Assembly: GCF_000468095.1 (NCBI RefSeq)
Contig: NZ_ASZC01000002.1
Location: 457,979-521,978 of the forward strand
Direction of reading: 5' to 3'
DNA from: Pantoea sp. AS-PWVM4
GTDB taxonomy: Bacteria > Pseudomonadota > Gammaproteobacteria > Enterobacterales > Enterobacteriaceae
DNA: 64,000 bases
The position numbers were made by a program, and so were the translations under genes. The notes below the pieces were generated by a model. It did no database searches and was not told the DNA's origin. It saw only the letters and a list, made by a program, of their open reading frames with translations. Numbering within the stretch: the stretch's first letter is position 1; the number at the start of each line of letters is the position of its first letter. Below, in pieces: positions 41,728 through 51,774 of this stretch.

Positions 41728-44700
41728 ATGGCAACGCTGCGCGAACTCATTATTAAAATTTCCGCGAACTCCAGTTCATTTCAGTCGGAGATCGCTCGCG
41801 CCTCTCGTATGGGCGCGGATTATTACAAAACGATGGAGCAGGGCGGCAAGAAAGCCGCTGCTGCTGCGCAGAGCACGCGGCAGGCGGTAGCAGAGCTTAA
41901 TTCCCAACTGGCAACCGTGCAGTCAACGGCGACCGGACTCGCGGGCGCGATGGCTGGTGCATTTGCCACGCATCAGTTGATTGAATACGCGGATACCTGG
42001 AATCAACTTAATGGTCGCCTGCGTCTTGCCTCAACGTCAGCAGATGATTATACCACCTCGCAGCGTGCGCTGATGGAAATCAGCCAGCGCACCGGTACAT
42101 CACTGGAAGCTAACTCAAACCTCTACAGCCGTATCGCTCAGTCGCTGCGCTCTATGGGTTTTGCTTCGTCTGATGTGGCGAAGGTGACAGAAACGGTTGC
42201 CACGTCACTGAAATTGTCCGGAGCCAGTACCGAGGAAGCCAGCTCAGTTATCACGCAGTTGAGTCAGGCGCTGGGTTCAGGCGTGCTGCGAGGTGAAGAA
42301 TTCAACGCCATTATGGAAAATGGCGGGCGGCTGGCAAAACTGCTGGCTGATGGCCTCGGCACCACCGTTGGCGGCCTGCGCAACATGGCAAATAACGGCG
42401 AGCTGACAACCGATAAAATTGTGCCTTTGCTGACGAATGTTCAGGTGCTGCGCAAAGAGTTTGAAACCCTGCCAGCCTCGATCAGTGGATCGGCACAGAA
42501 GGTGCAGAATGCTTTTCTGGCATGGGTTGGCGGGGCTAATGATGCGGTGGGCGCGTCTTCGACTCTGTCTGGCATTCTGGACGTCCTGGCGAAAAATATC
42601 GACACGGTAGCCAACACAGCCGGGATTCTGGTTGGTGTGGGACTGGCCCGATATTTTGGGGATATGGTCGGGAATGTCGCGCAGTCAACGGCAGCGGTAG
42701 TATCCAGTACTGCGGCTGAGGTGGCGCTCGCGCAGGCTCAGGTCCGGGGTGCTCAGGTCAGCGTGGCAGCGGCAAGGCAGACACTTTATCGCGCCCAGCA
42801 GGCGAAAGCGGCAGCAGTTTCAATTGAGGCTCAGATTGTTGCAGAGCGGAATCTTACGGCAGCTCAGTCAGGTCTTAACAATGCTATAGCTGGGCGTTCG
42901 TCTGCTATCACCAACCTGACCAACACCGCCTCGACGATGTCCCGGTTAGGTAGTGGCATTCTCGGCATTCTTGGCGGCTGGCCCGGCGTCATTATCGGTG
43001 CCGGTGCGGCGATGTACGGACTGTACCAGAACACCCAGCAGGCACATAAAGAGGCAGTCGGCTTCGCCAATAATCTCGATGAGATTAACGCCAAACTACA
43101 GCAGATGTCTGTATTGGGCCTGAAATCAACCGCCGCTGATGCCCGGACATCGTTACAGGCGCAGCAGAAAGACCTGAGCGATCTCGACGCTCAGATTCTG
43201 AAAGTGAAAGACAGCCTCTCCGCGCTCGACCAGATTCAGCAGGATTACAACAAACACCCCACGCTTACGTATATCAACACGTTCATGGATCAGGCCGATA
43301 TCACGGCTAAAAACGTTGAACTGACGGATAAGCTGAACAAGCTCGAATATCAGCGTGAAGACGCTGCGGCGAAAGTTGAGGCAACACAAAAGCTGGTTAA
43401 CGATGCCAGCGATCTTGCCACGAAAAAGGCTGTTGAGCAGGCAGGCGCGGTTTCCATCCTGAAAGGTGCATATGACCTGCTTAATCGCTCAATGTCTGCG
43501 ACTGCTGGCGCAACCCCGCCGCAGTATCAGGGGCCGGTGGTATCAACATCGAATGCCACACCGCAACAGCAGACCGCACTGGAGAAGGCCCGCCGCGATA
43601 ACGAGCTGGCAAGCCTGGATGGCCTGGAAAAACTTCATCGTCAGTATCAGTATGAAGCCGACGATCTGAAACTGACTGGCGCACTGTATACAACCTACGT
43701 CTATAACAAGGACCAGGCAGCGAAGAAAGATGCTGCTGCCGCTCAGGCGAAAAAGGACGGAACAGCGGCAACAAATGCGCAGAACAAGGCGGAGCGGGAA
43801 GCGGCAACGACCGCCGAAAACTATGCCCGGAAGATGGCCGATCTCAGTGTCGCTATTGAGGTTCAGAAAGTTCGCGCCACGGAGGGAGAAAAGGCGGCTG
43901 ATCTTTATGCTGCTGCTCACCAGGCCGGTACAAAGTGGACTCAGGAGCAACTTAAAGCTATCCGGGAATCCTCATCAGAGCTTGCAACATGGACGCAGCG
44001 TGCTGATGCGAATGTGAAGAAGCAGCGCGATCAGGTCGAAGCCCTCAAAGACCTGACAGATGCCGCCCGTAAATATCGTGATGAAGCCGTTCAGACCACC
44101 GATACGGCTGGAATGAGTGACCGTCAGCGCAGCCGGTACGACGAGACGCAGCAGGTGGAGCGTGTTTTTGACAAAACCGACAAAGGCACAGCAGCCATTG
44201 CGGCACGCCAGCAGGCACTGGACGCACTGGAAAAGAAATATCAGGCAGTTTCCGCAACCGAATCTGACTGGCTCAATGGTGTCTCGAAGGGCTATGAGAA
44301 CTGGCTTGAGAGTGCCAGCAATGTTTCGGGGACTGTTGCCAGTGGCATCACATCCACGATGGACAGCGCAATGGACAACATGGCCGCCATGCTGACGGGC
44401 AGTAAAGCCGACTGGAAAAGTTGGGGTTTATCTGTCCTCCAGATGATCGCCAAAGTCGCATTGCAGATGGCCGTGGTGAATGCCGTGACCGGCATATTCG
44501 GTTCTGTCGCCGGTAGCCTGGGCGGGGCCGCTCTCGGCTCAGTCAGTGCGGGGGCTTCTTCGACTGGCAGCGTGGGTGCTATGGGAATGTCTACCAGTTT
44601 CAGCGCCTATGATGATGGCGGCTATACCGGTAACGGTGGAAAGCATGAAGCCGCAGGTGTTGTGCACAAGGGTGAGTTTGTTTTCACCAAAGAGGCCACC

Positions 44701-44994
44701 TCGCGAATTGGTGTGGCAAATCTCTACGACATGATGCGTGGTTATGCCGATGGTGGCTATGTTGGTGGTTCGGTTCCTTATTCTTCAGGGGTCAATCGTG
44801 CCTCCGGCAACGGAAATATCAATATTCAGGTAGATGCACCGGTCAGCATTTCTCAGGGCGCTGACAGCGGTTCTACCAGCACCACAAATACCGCTGCTGC
44901 TTCGAAGCAGTTGAAGTCAATGATGCAGCAGACCATCACAGAATGGGCGAGGCAGGCCATTTCGCCCGGTGGTGTGCTTTATCGTTCCTCTTAA
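41728..44994 (+). CDS. Tail tape-measure protein
   Basis: A 1,088-aa lambda-type tape-measure protein that sets tail length. It has an N-terminal tape-measure domain (LRELIIKISANSSSFQSEIA), helical and hydrophobic segments (GILGGWPGVIIGAGAAMYGL near 412-431), long coiled coil, and a C-terminal glycine-rich part with GGYTGNGGKHEAAGVVHKGE. It follows the chaperones as usual. Confidence 0.95.
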   Translation: MATLRELIIKISANSSSFQSEIARASRMGADYYKTMEQGGKKAAAAAQSTRQAVAELNSQLATVQSTATGLAGAMAGAFATHQLIEYADTWNQLNGRLRLASTSADDYTTSQRALMEISQRTGTSLEANSNLYSRIAQSLRSMGFASSDVAKVTETVATSLKLSGASTEEASSVITQLSQALGSGVLRGEEFNAIMENGGRLAKLLADGLGTTVGGLRNMANNGELTTDKIVPLLTNVQVLRKEFETLPASISGSAQKVQNAFLAWVGGANDAVGASSTLSGILDVLAKNIDTVANTAGILVGVGLARYFGDMVGNVAQSTAAVVSSTAAEVALAQAQVRGAQVSVAAARQTLYRAQQAKAAAVSIEAQIVAERNLTAAQSGLNNAIAGRSSAITNLTNTASTMSRLGSGILGILGGWPGVIIGAGAAMYGLYQNTQQAHKEAVGFANNLDEINAKLQQMSVLGLKSTAADARTSLQAQQKDLSDLDAQILKVKDSLSALDQIQQDYNKHPTLTYINTFMDQADITAKNVELTDKLNKLEYQREDAAAKVEATQKLVNDASDLATKKAVEQAGAVSILKGAYDLLNRSMSATAGATPPQYQGPVVSTSNATPQQQTALEKARRDNELASLDGLEKLHRQYQYEADDLKLTGALYTTYVYNKDQAAKKDAAAAQAKKDGTAATNAQNKAEREAATTAENYARKMADLSVAIEVQKVRATEGEKAADLYAAAHQAGTKWTQEQLKAIRESSSELATWTQRADANVKKQRDQVEALKDLTDAARKYRDEAVQTTDTAGMSDRQRSRYDETQQVERVFDKTDKGTAAIAARQQALDALEKKYQAVSATESDWLNGVSKGYENWLESASNVSGTVASGITSTMDSAMDNMAAMLTGSKADWKSWGLSVLQMIAKVALQMAVVNAVTGIFGSVAGSLGGAALGSVSAGASSTGSVGAMGMSTSFSAYDDGGYTGNGGKHEAAGVVHKGEFVFTKEATSRIGVANLYDMMRGYADGGYVGGSVPYSSGVNRASGNGNINIQVDAPVSISQGADSGSTSTTNTAAASKQLKSMMQQTITEWARQAISPGGVLYRSS

Positions 44995-45035
44995 CTCATC
45001 AGACCCGCTACGGCGGGTTTTTCTTTGGGGTCAAA

Positions 45036-45377
45036 ATGGCAACTGACACTTTCGGCTGGTGCGTGCGGATTGGGGCAACCGAGACTGTCACGACCGCAAC
45101 GTTACAGGCTCAGTTTGGTGACGGATATAAACAGATTGCTGGCGTTGGCATCAACCAGGCGATGGAATCATGGGATTTGTCGTGCAACGGCAAAGTTACT
45201 GATATGGCAGCCGTCCGGGCCTTTCTGAAATCACACGTCACCACCTCTTTCTGGTGGGAAAACCCCTGGGGAGAAACAAAGCTCTATCGGGTGAAATATG
45301 ACTCTATCAAACCCAGCTTTCAGAACGGCCAGATCGCCGACATCTCTTTTACCTTTGAGCAAGCCTTCACATCGTGA
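45036..45377 (+). CDS. Minor tail protein (gpM-like)
   Basis: A 113-aa tail-tip protein starting MATDTFGWCVRIGATETVTT at 45036. LQAQFGDGYKQIAGVGINQA and FTFEQAFTS are typical of the gpM family. The in-frame extension upstream overlaps the tape measure and is not used. Confidence 0.9.
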   Translation: MATDTFGWCVRIGATETVTTATLQAQFGDGYKQIAGVGINQAMESWDLSCNGKVTDMAAVRAFLKSHVTTSFWWENPWGETKLYRVKYDSIKPSFQNGQIADISFTFEQAFTS

Positions 45378-45422
45378 CATGTCACGCCGTGTTGTTTTGT
45401 GCATTCGTTTATCAGGTGAGTT

Positions 45423-46157
45423 ATGAGCTTTACGCAGGACATACAGCAGCTTGAGCCGGGTAGCCTCGTTCAGTTGATCGAGATTGACGGGACCAGCTTT
45501 GGCATGACCGATATATTGCGATTCCACGCGCATAATATCGCTGAATCGGACTGGAACGCATTTGTTAAAGGTCTACCGGCCATCATCTGGCAGGGTAACC
45601 AGTACGATCCTCACCCCTATGAACTTACGGGGGTAGAGCTGAGCAGTACGGGGTCACAACCAACACCATCCCTGTCTGTTGGCAATGTTGGCAATTATGT
45701 CACTGATTTGTGCCTTCAGTATGATGATCTGGTTAGGGCAAAGGTGAAGATTCACACTACCCTGGCGAAATATCTGGACGCGGCAAACTGGACTGGTGGT
45801 AACGCGAACGCCAGCCCGACAGATGAAAGGGTGCAGGTTTTCTACGTCAATTTGAAGAAAAGTGAAACGCGCGCCCAGATAGATTTTGAGCTGTGCTCCC
45901 CCTTTGATGTCCAGAGCCTGCAATTACCATCCCGGCAAATTACACCGGTTTGCACCTGGTGTATGCGTGGCTGGTATCGCTCCGGCACTGGCTGCGATTA
46001 CAACGGCACAAACTATTTTCTGAAAGACGGGACGCCAACCGCTGATCCTTCACTCGACGTATGCGGTGGCAGGCTCAGTGATTGCCAGTTGCGCTTTGGG
46101 TCTGAAAACCCGATGCCGTTCGGCGGCTTCCCGGCTGCAAATCTCCAGGGCAAATAA
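45423..46157 (+). CDS. Minor tail protein (gpL-like)
   Basis: A 244-aa tail-tip protein. The N-terminal domain has DIQQLEPGSLVQLIEIDGTS. The C-terminal domain has ITPVCTWCMRGWYRSGTGC and later DVCGGRLSDC. Lambda gpL binds an iron-sulfur cluster through C-terminal cysteines, and the same cysteines are probable ligands here. Confidence 0.93.
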   Translation: MSFTQDIQQLEPGSLVQLIEIDGTSFGMTDILRFHAHNIAESDWNAFVKGLPAIIWQGNQYDPHPYELTGVELSSTGSQPTPSLSVGNVGNYVTDLCLQYDDLVRAKVKIHTTLAKYLDAANWTGGNANASPTDERVQVFYVNLKKSETRAQIDFELCSPFDVQSLQLPSRQITPVCTWCMRGWYRSGTGCDYNGTNYFLKDGTPTADPSLDVCGGRLSDCQLRFGSENPMPFGGFPAANLQGK

Positions 46158-46159
46158 TC

Positions 46160-46879
46160 ATGCGTGAAAAAATCATGAGCGCCATACGTGAACACGTAGC
46201 GGCTGAATACCCCAATGAGGCATGCGGGGTGATTGTGCAGTCGGGGCAGTCGCAGGAATACATCCCCTGTCGGAACATCTCTGAAACCCCGAAAGAGCAT
46301 TTCACGCTGTCGCCGGATGATTTCGCTGAAGCGGAGAATAAGGGTGAAGTGCTGATGATTATCCACTCTCACCCTGACGTTGTGCAGCTGATACCGTCCG
46401 AGCTTGACCGTATTCAGTGCGATCACTCCGGTGTTGAGTGGGGGATTATGTCCTGGCCTGAAGGTGACTTTTGCACCATCTCCCCGCGTGGTGACAGGGA
46501 GCTGGCCGGACGGCGCTGGGTGCTGGGGCACGCCGACTGCTGGACGCTGGTCCGGGACTATTTCCGGCAGGAGCGCAGCGTAATCCTTAACAACTGGTCA
46601 GTCGATTACGAGTGGTGGGTGGATGGCAAAGAAAACCGCTATGACGATAACTGGCAGGCAGAAGGCTTCACCGAAGTAGATGTGACAGACATGAAGCCGG
46701 GTGATGTGATCATGATGCGGGTTCAGGCTCCTGTTACTAATCACGCAGCCGTTTATCTCGGGAATAACATCATGTTGCATCATGCCTTTGGCAACCTTTC
46801 TGCGCGGGTTCCTTACGGAAAATATTATCGTGACCGCACTGTGCGTATCGTCAGGCATAAGGAGTTACTCGGTGCTTAA
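46160..46879 (+). CDS. Tail-tip assembly protein (gpK-like, JAMM + NlpC/P60)
   Basis: A 239-aa protein with two peptidase-like domains: an N-terminal Mov34/JAMM domain (about 1-105, HSHPD and the preceding E in AAEYPNEACGVIVQ) and a C-terminal NlpC/P60 domain (about 115-239, C in GHADCWTLVRDYF, H in NHAAVYLGNN). In phages these act in tail assembly or cell-wall penetration. Confidence 0.94.
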   Translation: MREKIMSAIREHVAAEYPNEACGVIVQSGQSQEYIPCRNISETPKEHFTLSPDDFAEAENKGEVLMIIHSHPDVVQLIPSELDRIQCDHSGVEWGIMSWPEGDFCTISPRGDRELAGRRWVLGHADCWTLVRDYFRQERSVILNNWSVDYEWWVDGKENRYDDNWQAEGFTEVDVTDMKPGDVIMMRVQAPVTNHAAVYLGNNIMLHHAFGNLSARVPYGKYYRDRTVRIVRHKELLGA

Positions 46880-47495
46880 GAAAATGATCCTCTCCGGTGC
46901 CCTGGCAAAAAAGTTTGGCAAGGTGCATCAGTTTCACGTAGCCGACCTGAATGAAATGCTGCGTGCGATGTGCTCTCAGGTTCCGGGTTTCAAGAAATAC
47001 CTTTCAAATGCGCACATTGAGAAGGTGCGTTTTGCTTTTTACAGCGCCGGTAAAAATATCAGCCTGGAAGAGTTCGATATGTCTTCGGGTGCAACTGAAT
47101 ACCGCATGACTCAGGTCATTGAAGGAAGCAAGCAGGCCGGTGTGCTTCAGATTGTGATCGGCGCTGTTGCTCTGGTGGCCGCCTTTTTTACTGCTGGCGC
47201 GAGCCTGGCGGCGTGGGGGGCGATGCTTGGAGCGACCACGGCAACCGGACTGGCTGTGACTGCGCTAACCAGTATCGGCATCAGCATGATGCTCGGCGGC
47301 GTGGTCAGCATGCTGACGCCTCAGCCCAGCTACAACATCGGATCGGCATCCAGTACCGATAACCAGCCTAACTATGCGTTTGGCTCCCCGGTTAACACGG
47401 TTGCGATGGGTTATCCGGTCCCGATTCTGTATGGCAGGCGTGAAATAGGCGGTGCCATTATCAGCGCGGGTATCTTCTCCAGCGACCAGCAGTAA
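46872..47495 (+). CDS. Tail assembly protein (gpI-like)
   Basis: A 207-aa protein. GTG at 46872 (MLKKMILSGALAKKF) is chosen because AAGGAG lies 7 bases upstream. The C-terminal half has hydrophobic helices (LQIVIGAVALVAAFFTAGAS) and PVNTVAMGYPVPILYGRREI, typical of gpI. It overlaps K by 8 bp and precedes J. Confidence 0.9.
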   Translation: MLKKMILSGALAKKFGKVHQFHVADLNEMLRAMCSQVPGFKKYLSNAHIEKVRFAFYSAGKNISLEEFDMSSGATEYRMTQVIEGSKQAGVLQIVIGAVALVAAFFTAGASLAAWGAMLGATTATGLAVTALTSIGISMMLGGVVSMLTPQPSYNIGSASSTDNQPNYAFGSPVNTVAMGYPVPILYGRREIGGAIISAGIFSSDQQ

Positions 47496-47512
47496 AAAAT
47501 GAATAAATCAGC

Positions 47513-47537
47513 AAGCCACCTTCGGGTGGCTTTTTTT
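47513..47537 (+). terminator. Terminator-like hairpin before J
   Basis: GCCACC-TTCG-GGTGGC followed by seven T residues in the gpI-J gap; a possible attenuation point in the late operon. Confidence 0.75.
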
Positions 47538-47548
47538 ATGGGTGCGAT

Positions 47549-50500
47549 ATGCGACTTCTTGACGGTGCGTTAATCCAGGGCAACAAAGGCGGCGGCAGTA
47601 GCGCACATACGCCGGTCGAAGAACCGGATGATCTGTTATCGGTTGCCAAACTGAAAATGCTGCTGGCGATTTCAGAAGGTGAAATTCAGGGTGGGCTGAC
47701 TGCGCAGCAGATTTACCTGAATGATACCCAACTGGCGAACGAAGACGGGACATACAATTTTACCGGCGTTGTGTGGGATTACCGCAACGGAACGCAGGAC
47801 CAGACCTATATTCAGGGCATGCCGGAGATCGATAATGAGTCTTCTGTTGGCGTTGAAGTAACAACGTCATCACCCTGGACCCGGCAGTTTACCGATCTGA
47901 CGCTGGATGCTGTGCGCGTAAAACTGAGCCTGCCGGTGCAGTATCTGTATAAAGACAACGGCGACATGGTCGGGACCGTCACGCAATACGCGATCGACCT
48001 GTCCACTGATGGCGCAGCCTGGGTGAACGTGGTCAGCGGCAGCTTTGACGGTAAAACCACATCAGAATATCAGCGCGATCACCGTATTAATCTGCCTGCG
48101 GCCACAACCGGCTGGTCTGTACGCGTGCGGCGCATCACTGCTGATTCAACCTCCACCAAACTGATCAACGCCTTCAAGGTGTATTCCTTTGCTGAAGTTA
48201 TCGACAGCAAATTACGCTACCCAAACACTGCATTACTTTACATCGAGTTGGACTCCAGCCAGTTCAACGGCAGCGCCCCGAAAATCACCTGTAAGCCGTA
48301 TGGGAAGCTGGTGCGTGTTCCGACGACTTACGACCCGGTTACGCGCACCTACAGCGGCACATGGACAGGAGATTTTAAACTGGCCTGGACGGATAATCCG
48401 GCCTGGATTTTTTACGACCAGGTGCTTGATGAAATTTATGGCATGGGAAACCGTGTCGATGCCACCATGATTGACAAGTGGCAGCTTTACACCATTGCGC
48501 AGTATTGCGATGAGATGGTGTCAGACGGCGCAGGCGGCACAGAGCCGCGCTTTACCTGTAACGTTTACATCCAGAGTCAGCAGGATGCTTACACCGTTCT
48601 GAAAGATATTGCGGCTATATATCGCGGTATTACATTCTGGGGTAACGACCAGATTTATGTAAAAGCTGACGTGCCGCAAGATGACGTGGATTTCGTCTAT
48701 CACTCATCAAACGTCATTGACGGACTTTTTACGTATGCTGGTGGCTCTTATAAAAACCGCTATACCTCCTGTCAGGTGTCATGGTCAGACCCGCAGAACC
48801 ACTACGCGGACACGGTTGAAGGTGTGTATGAGGCCGATCTCGTTCAGCGCTACGGCGTCAATGAAACGCAGATCACCGCCATCGGCTGCACGTCACAGAG
48901 CGAAGCGCATCGCCGTGGCCGCTGGGCCATTCTGTCAAATGCGAAAGATGGGACCATTTCGTTTGGTGTCGGCCTGGACGGTTATATCCCGCTGCCGGCT
49001 GAAATTATTGGCGTTGCTGATCCGTTCCGGGCAGGTAAACAGAACGGCGGGCGCATCAGCTCCGTTAATGGCCTGAATATCGGTCTGGACCGTGAGGCGG
49101 ATTACGCAGCAGGCGATCGGCTGGTGGTTAACCTGCCGGACGGAACCGCGCAGACGCGGAACATTGCGTCAGTCAGCACGGATAAACGGACGGTGACGGT
49201 AAACACGGCATTCAGTCAGACGCCAGCGGCAGGCGCGGTATGGGCCATCGACAGCGATAACCTCGCGATTCAGTATTTCCGCGTAACGTCGATTGCCTCC
49301 AACGATGATGGGACGTTTACCATTGCCGGGGTGCAGCACGACCCGAACAAATACCGTTATATCGATGACGGTGTGAAGATCGACCCAGCACCCATTACCG
49401 TGACGCCACCGAGTGTTATGGATGCACCGAAAAACGTGACCATCACTCAGGTTGATTACGTAGAGCAGGGGCTTAACGTTGCCTGCATGCAGGTCACATG
49501 GGATGCAGTGGCGAACGCCATCAGCTACACCGCACAGTGGCGCAAGGATAACGGCGACTGGGTGAATGTGGGGCAGCAGAGCGCGAAGGGCTTCACCATT
49601 TCCGGGATTTATGCGGGAGTGTATGACGTTCGCGTGCGCGCCGTGAATGCGGTCGATGTGTCGTCACCTTGGGGCTATGCGCAGTCAACCACGCTCACCG
49701 GGAAAGTGGGCAAGCCCGGAACGCCGGTCAGCCTTCTGGCCTCCACCGATGTTGTGTGGGCTATCGATATTCAGTGGGGCTTTCCTGCCGGTTCCGGCGA
49801 CACGGCTTACACCGAGCTGGAAGTTGCCACAACGGCAGACGGACTAAACCCGCTGTTCCTGGCCTATGTACCTTATCCCGGCGTCAGCTATCAGCATGGC
49901 CCGATGCCTGCTGGTGTTCGCCGCTGGTATCGGGCAAGGCTGGTGGACAAAATCGGGAACGTGGGCGACTGGACTGATTTTGTTGCCGGTGCGAGCAATA
50001 CCGACGCCAATGATCTGATTGGAAGTGCTGTTGAAGATTTCCTGCAATCGGAAGACGGGGAAGCATTACTTGATCCTTTGATCACTGACCCGCAGGCCCT
50101 GGCCGAAAACATCCTGGCAAATTACGATACTGTGAATCAGCAATGGTCACAGTTCGGTGAGAATCGCGCCGGAATTATTCAGGCTCAGAAAGTTGCGACA
50201 GATGCACAAAGTTCCGTCGCTCAACTGGAAACGGATGTTGTTGCTCAGTTCGCTGATCAGCAGGCGGCTATCCAGGAGAAAATGACCGCCTATGCTGATG
50301 CCTCTGGTGGTTCAGCTATCTACACCATGAAAGCTGGCGTCAAATATGGCGGGGTTAATTATGATGCTGGGTTATCAATTGCCGTAACCATTAATGGCAC
50401 AGCAGTGACGACCCGAGTCGCGATTAACGCGAATCAATTCGTCATTATGAGCGGTAGCGGCGATAACGTGTATTCGCCGTTTGTGGTGAGTAACGGACAG

Positions 50501-50731
50501 GTATTAATCAGCCAGGCGTTTATCGGTGATGGATGGATCAACAACGCTATGATTGGTAGTTATATCCAGTCGAACGACTATGTTTCTGGCACAAGCGGCT
50601 GGCGTCTTGATAAGTCTGGAACCTTTGAAAGAAATGCTGCTAATGGTTCTGGCAGGGTGGTTGATACAGGCACATTAAGGCAGGTTTATGATGCCAATGG
50701 AACTTTACGCATCAGGGACGGACTCTGGTAA
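47549..50731 (+). CDS. Host-specificity tail-tip protein J
   Basis: A 1,060-aa central tail-fibre/tip protein that contacts the receptor. The N-terminal half has lambda J hallmarks (DDLLSVAKLKMLLAISEGEI, GTQDQTYIQGMPEIDNESSV, LVRVPTTYDPVTRTYSGTW). Fibronectin type III-like domains follow (about 620-830) and then a receptor-binding C-terminus. Receptor not predictable; neighbouring genes hint at a TonB-dependent one. Confidence 0.95.
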   Translation: MRLLDGALIQGNKGGGSSAHTPVEEPDDLLSVAKLKMLLAISEGEIQGGLTAQQIYLNDTQLANEDGTYNFTGVVWDYRNGTQDQTYIQGMPEIDNESSVGVEVTTSSPWTRQFTDLTLDAVRVKLSLPVQYLYKDNGDMVGTVTQYAIDLSTDGAAWVNVVSGSFDGKTTSEYQRDHRINLPAATTGWSVRVRRITADSTSTKLINAFKVYSFAEVIDSKLRYPNTALLYIELDSSQFNGSAPKITCKPYGKLVRVPTTYDPVTRTYSGTWTGDFKLAWTDNPAWIFYDQVLDEIYGMGNRVDATMIDKWQLYTIAQYCDEMVSDGAGGTEPRFTCNVYIQSQQDAYTVLKDIAAIYRGITFWGNDQIYVKADVPQDDVDFVYHSSNVIDGLFTYAGGSYKNRYTSCQVSWSDPQNHYADTVEGVYEADLVQRYGVNETQITAIGCTSQSEAHRRGRWAILSNAKDGTISFGVGLDGYIPLPAEIIGVADPFRAGKQNGGRISSVNGLNIGLDREADYAAGDRLVVNLPDGTAQTRNIASVSTDKRTVTVNTAFSQTPAAGAVWAIDSDNLAIQYFRVTSIASNDDGTFTIAGVQHDPNKYRYIDDGVKIDPAPITVTPPSVMDAPKNVTITQVDYVEQGLNVACMQVTWDAVANAISYTAQWRKDNGDWVNVGQQSAKGFTISGIYAGVYDVRVRAVNAVDVSSPWGYAQSTTLTGKVGKPGTPVSLLASTDVVWAIDIQWGFPAGSGDTAYTELEVATTADGLNPLFLAYVPYPGVSYQHGPMPAGVRRWYRARLVDKIGNVGDWTDFVAGASNTDANDLIGSAVEDFLQSEDGEALLDPLITDPQALAENILANYDTVNQQWSQFGENRAGIIQAQKVATDAQSSVAQLETDVVAQFADQQAAIQEKMTAYADASGGSAIYTMKAGVKYGGVNYDAGLSIAVTINGTAVTTRVAINANQFVIMSGSGDNVYSPFVVSNGQVLISQAFIGDGWINNAMIGSYIQSNDYVSGTSGWRLDKSGTFERNAANGSGRVVDTGTLRQVYDANGTLRIRDGLW

Positions 50732-50740
50732 GGGGGAAAT

Positions 50741-51046
50741 ATGCCCGGTGGACTTCAGTGCTGGGATGCTACTGGTAAACTGATCGTTGATATTGGTGAT
50801 TACAACACGCGTTATCTTGGCAGGACAACTGTTACTATTCCTGCCAATTCAAATGTTGCGACCGGTTCTTTTAACGGAATGACGGATACAGGGTCTTTTA
50901 TCGTAGTAGTCTCTGCATCAAGCACATCTTATTTTACCCCTGCTAATTTCGCTGCGCGGGCCTACAATGGTGGTTTTCTTGTTTTTAAACTTTCCTCTTA
51001 CACAGCCGCCGTTACACTCACACTGGATATGTATGCGTTCTTATGA
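50741..51046 (+). CDS. Tail-associated protein after J
   Basis: A 101-aa protein starting MPGGLQCWDATGKLIVDIGD behind AGGGGG. It is predicted beta. The WDATGKLIVD motif recurs in the next gene and at the end of J, suggesting a shared small structural element. Overlaps the next gene by 4 bp. Function unknown. Confidence 0.7.
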   Translation: MPGGLQCWDATGKLIVDIGDYNTRYLGRTTVTIPANSNVATGSFNGMTDTGSFIVVVSASSTSYFTPANFAARAYNGGFLVFKLSSYTAAVTLTLDMYAFL

Positions 51047-51693
51047 GTGGATATCAGGTATTTAATTCTGCTGGTGCTCTTGTTGTCGATTCTGATTACA
51101 AAGGTACCTATTATAAAGATACGGTGACTTATACTGGATTAACCGATATTGGTTATTACAATATTTCATGCCAGTTAGGTAATTCAACTGATATGGGGCA
51201 TGTCATCAATAGTGTGGCTCTTGATGACCATCTGCGATGGTTTAAGCCAAATAATAACGCCAAGATGTTCTTTACTGGCCCCGACTGGATGACGGCTAAT
51301 GCGGGCAGCATGGCAAGAACCAGGAGTGATATGCCAGTCGAAAGTGGTTACAGGGATGTCTTTAACTCTTCTGGTGAATTAATCTGGTCTGCCGTCATGG
51401 CTGCAAAAATACCGAGAATTCTTGGTTTTTTTGATATACCGGCAAATTTTGACCTTGATAATACGGTGTATTCGCAAAGCATTGGAACTAATGTCTGGAT
51501 TCTTGTGAGTTCGGTTCCTGGTGGAAATATATCAGATGATGGTTCCGTAACTGGATTCTCCGGCCCGTTTTTTAAATTTTCGAATGGAACGTTACAGTGT
51601 CAGTGGGTAAATCAGAATCAGTTAACATGGGCTAATTCACTTAAGCCTTATGGGTTGCGCATTCCCTACGGAATACTTTCCAATCTATCTTAA
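51043..51693 (+). CDS. Tail-associated protein with repeated FNSxG motif
   Basis: A 216-aa beta-rich protein. The motif QVFNSAGALVVDSDY at the N-terminus recurs as RDVFNSSGELIWSAV near residue 103, and resembles motifs of the previous gene and J. AT-richer than J. Probably a tail decoration; unnamed. Confidence 0.7.
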   Translation: MSGYQVFNSAGALVVDSDYKGTYYKDTVTYTGLTDIGYYNISCQLGNSTDMGHVINSVALDDHLRWFKPNNNAKMFFTGPDWMTANAGSMARTRSDMPVESGYRDVFNSSGELIWSAVMAAKIPRILGFFDIPANFDLDNTVYSQSIGTNVWILVSSVPGGNISDDGSVTGFSGPFFKFSNGTLQCQWVNQNQLTWANSLKPYGLRIPYGILSNLS

Positions 51694-51774
51694 GCAAAAT
51701 CGATCTTTAAGATCGATTTAATGATTTGTCGTAATTCCTTGCAGGGGCTTTCATACCTTTAGATGGAGGTGTGA

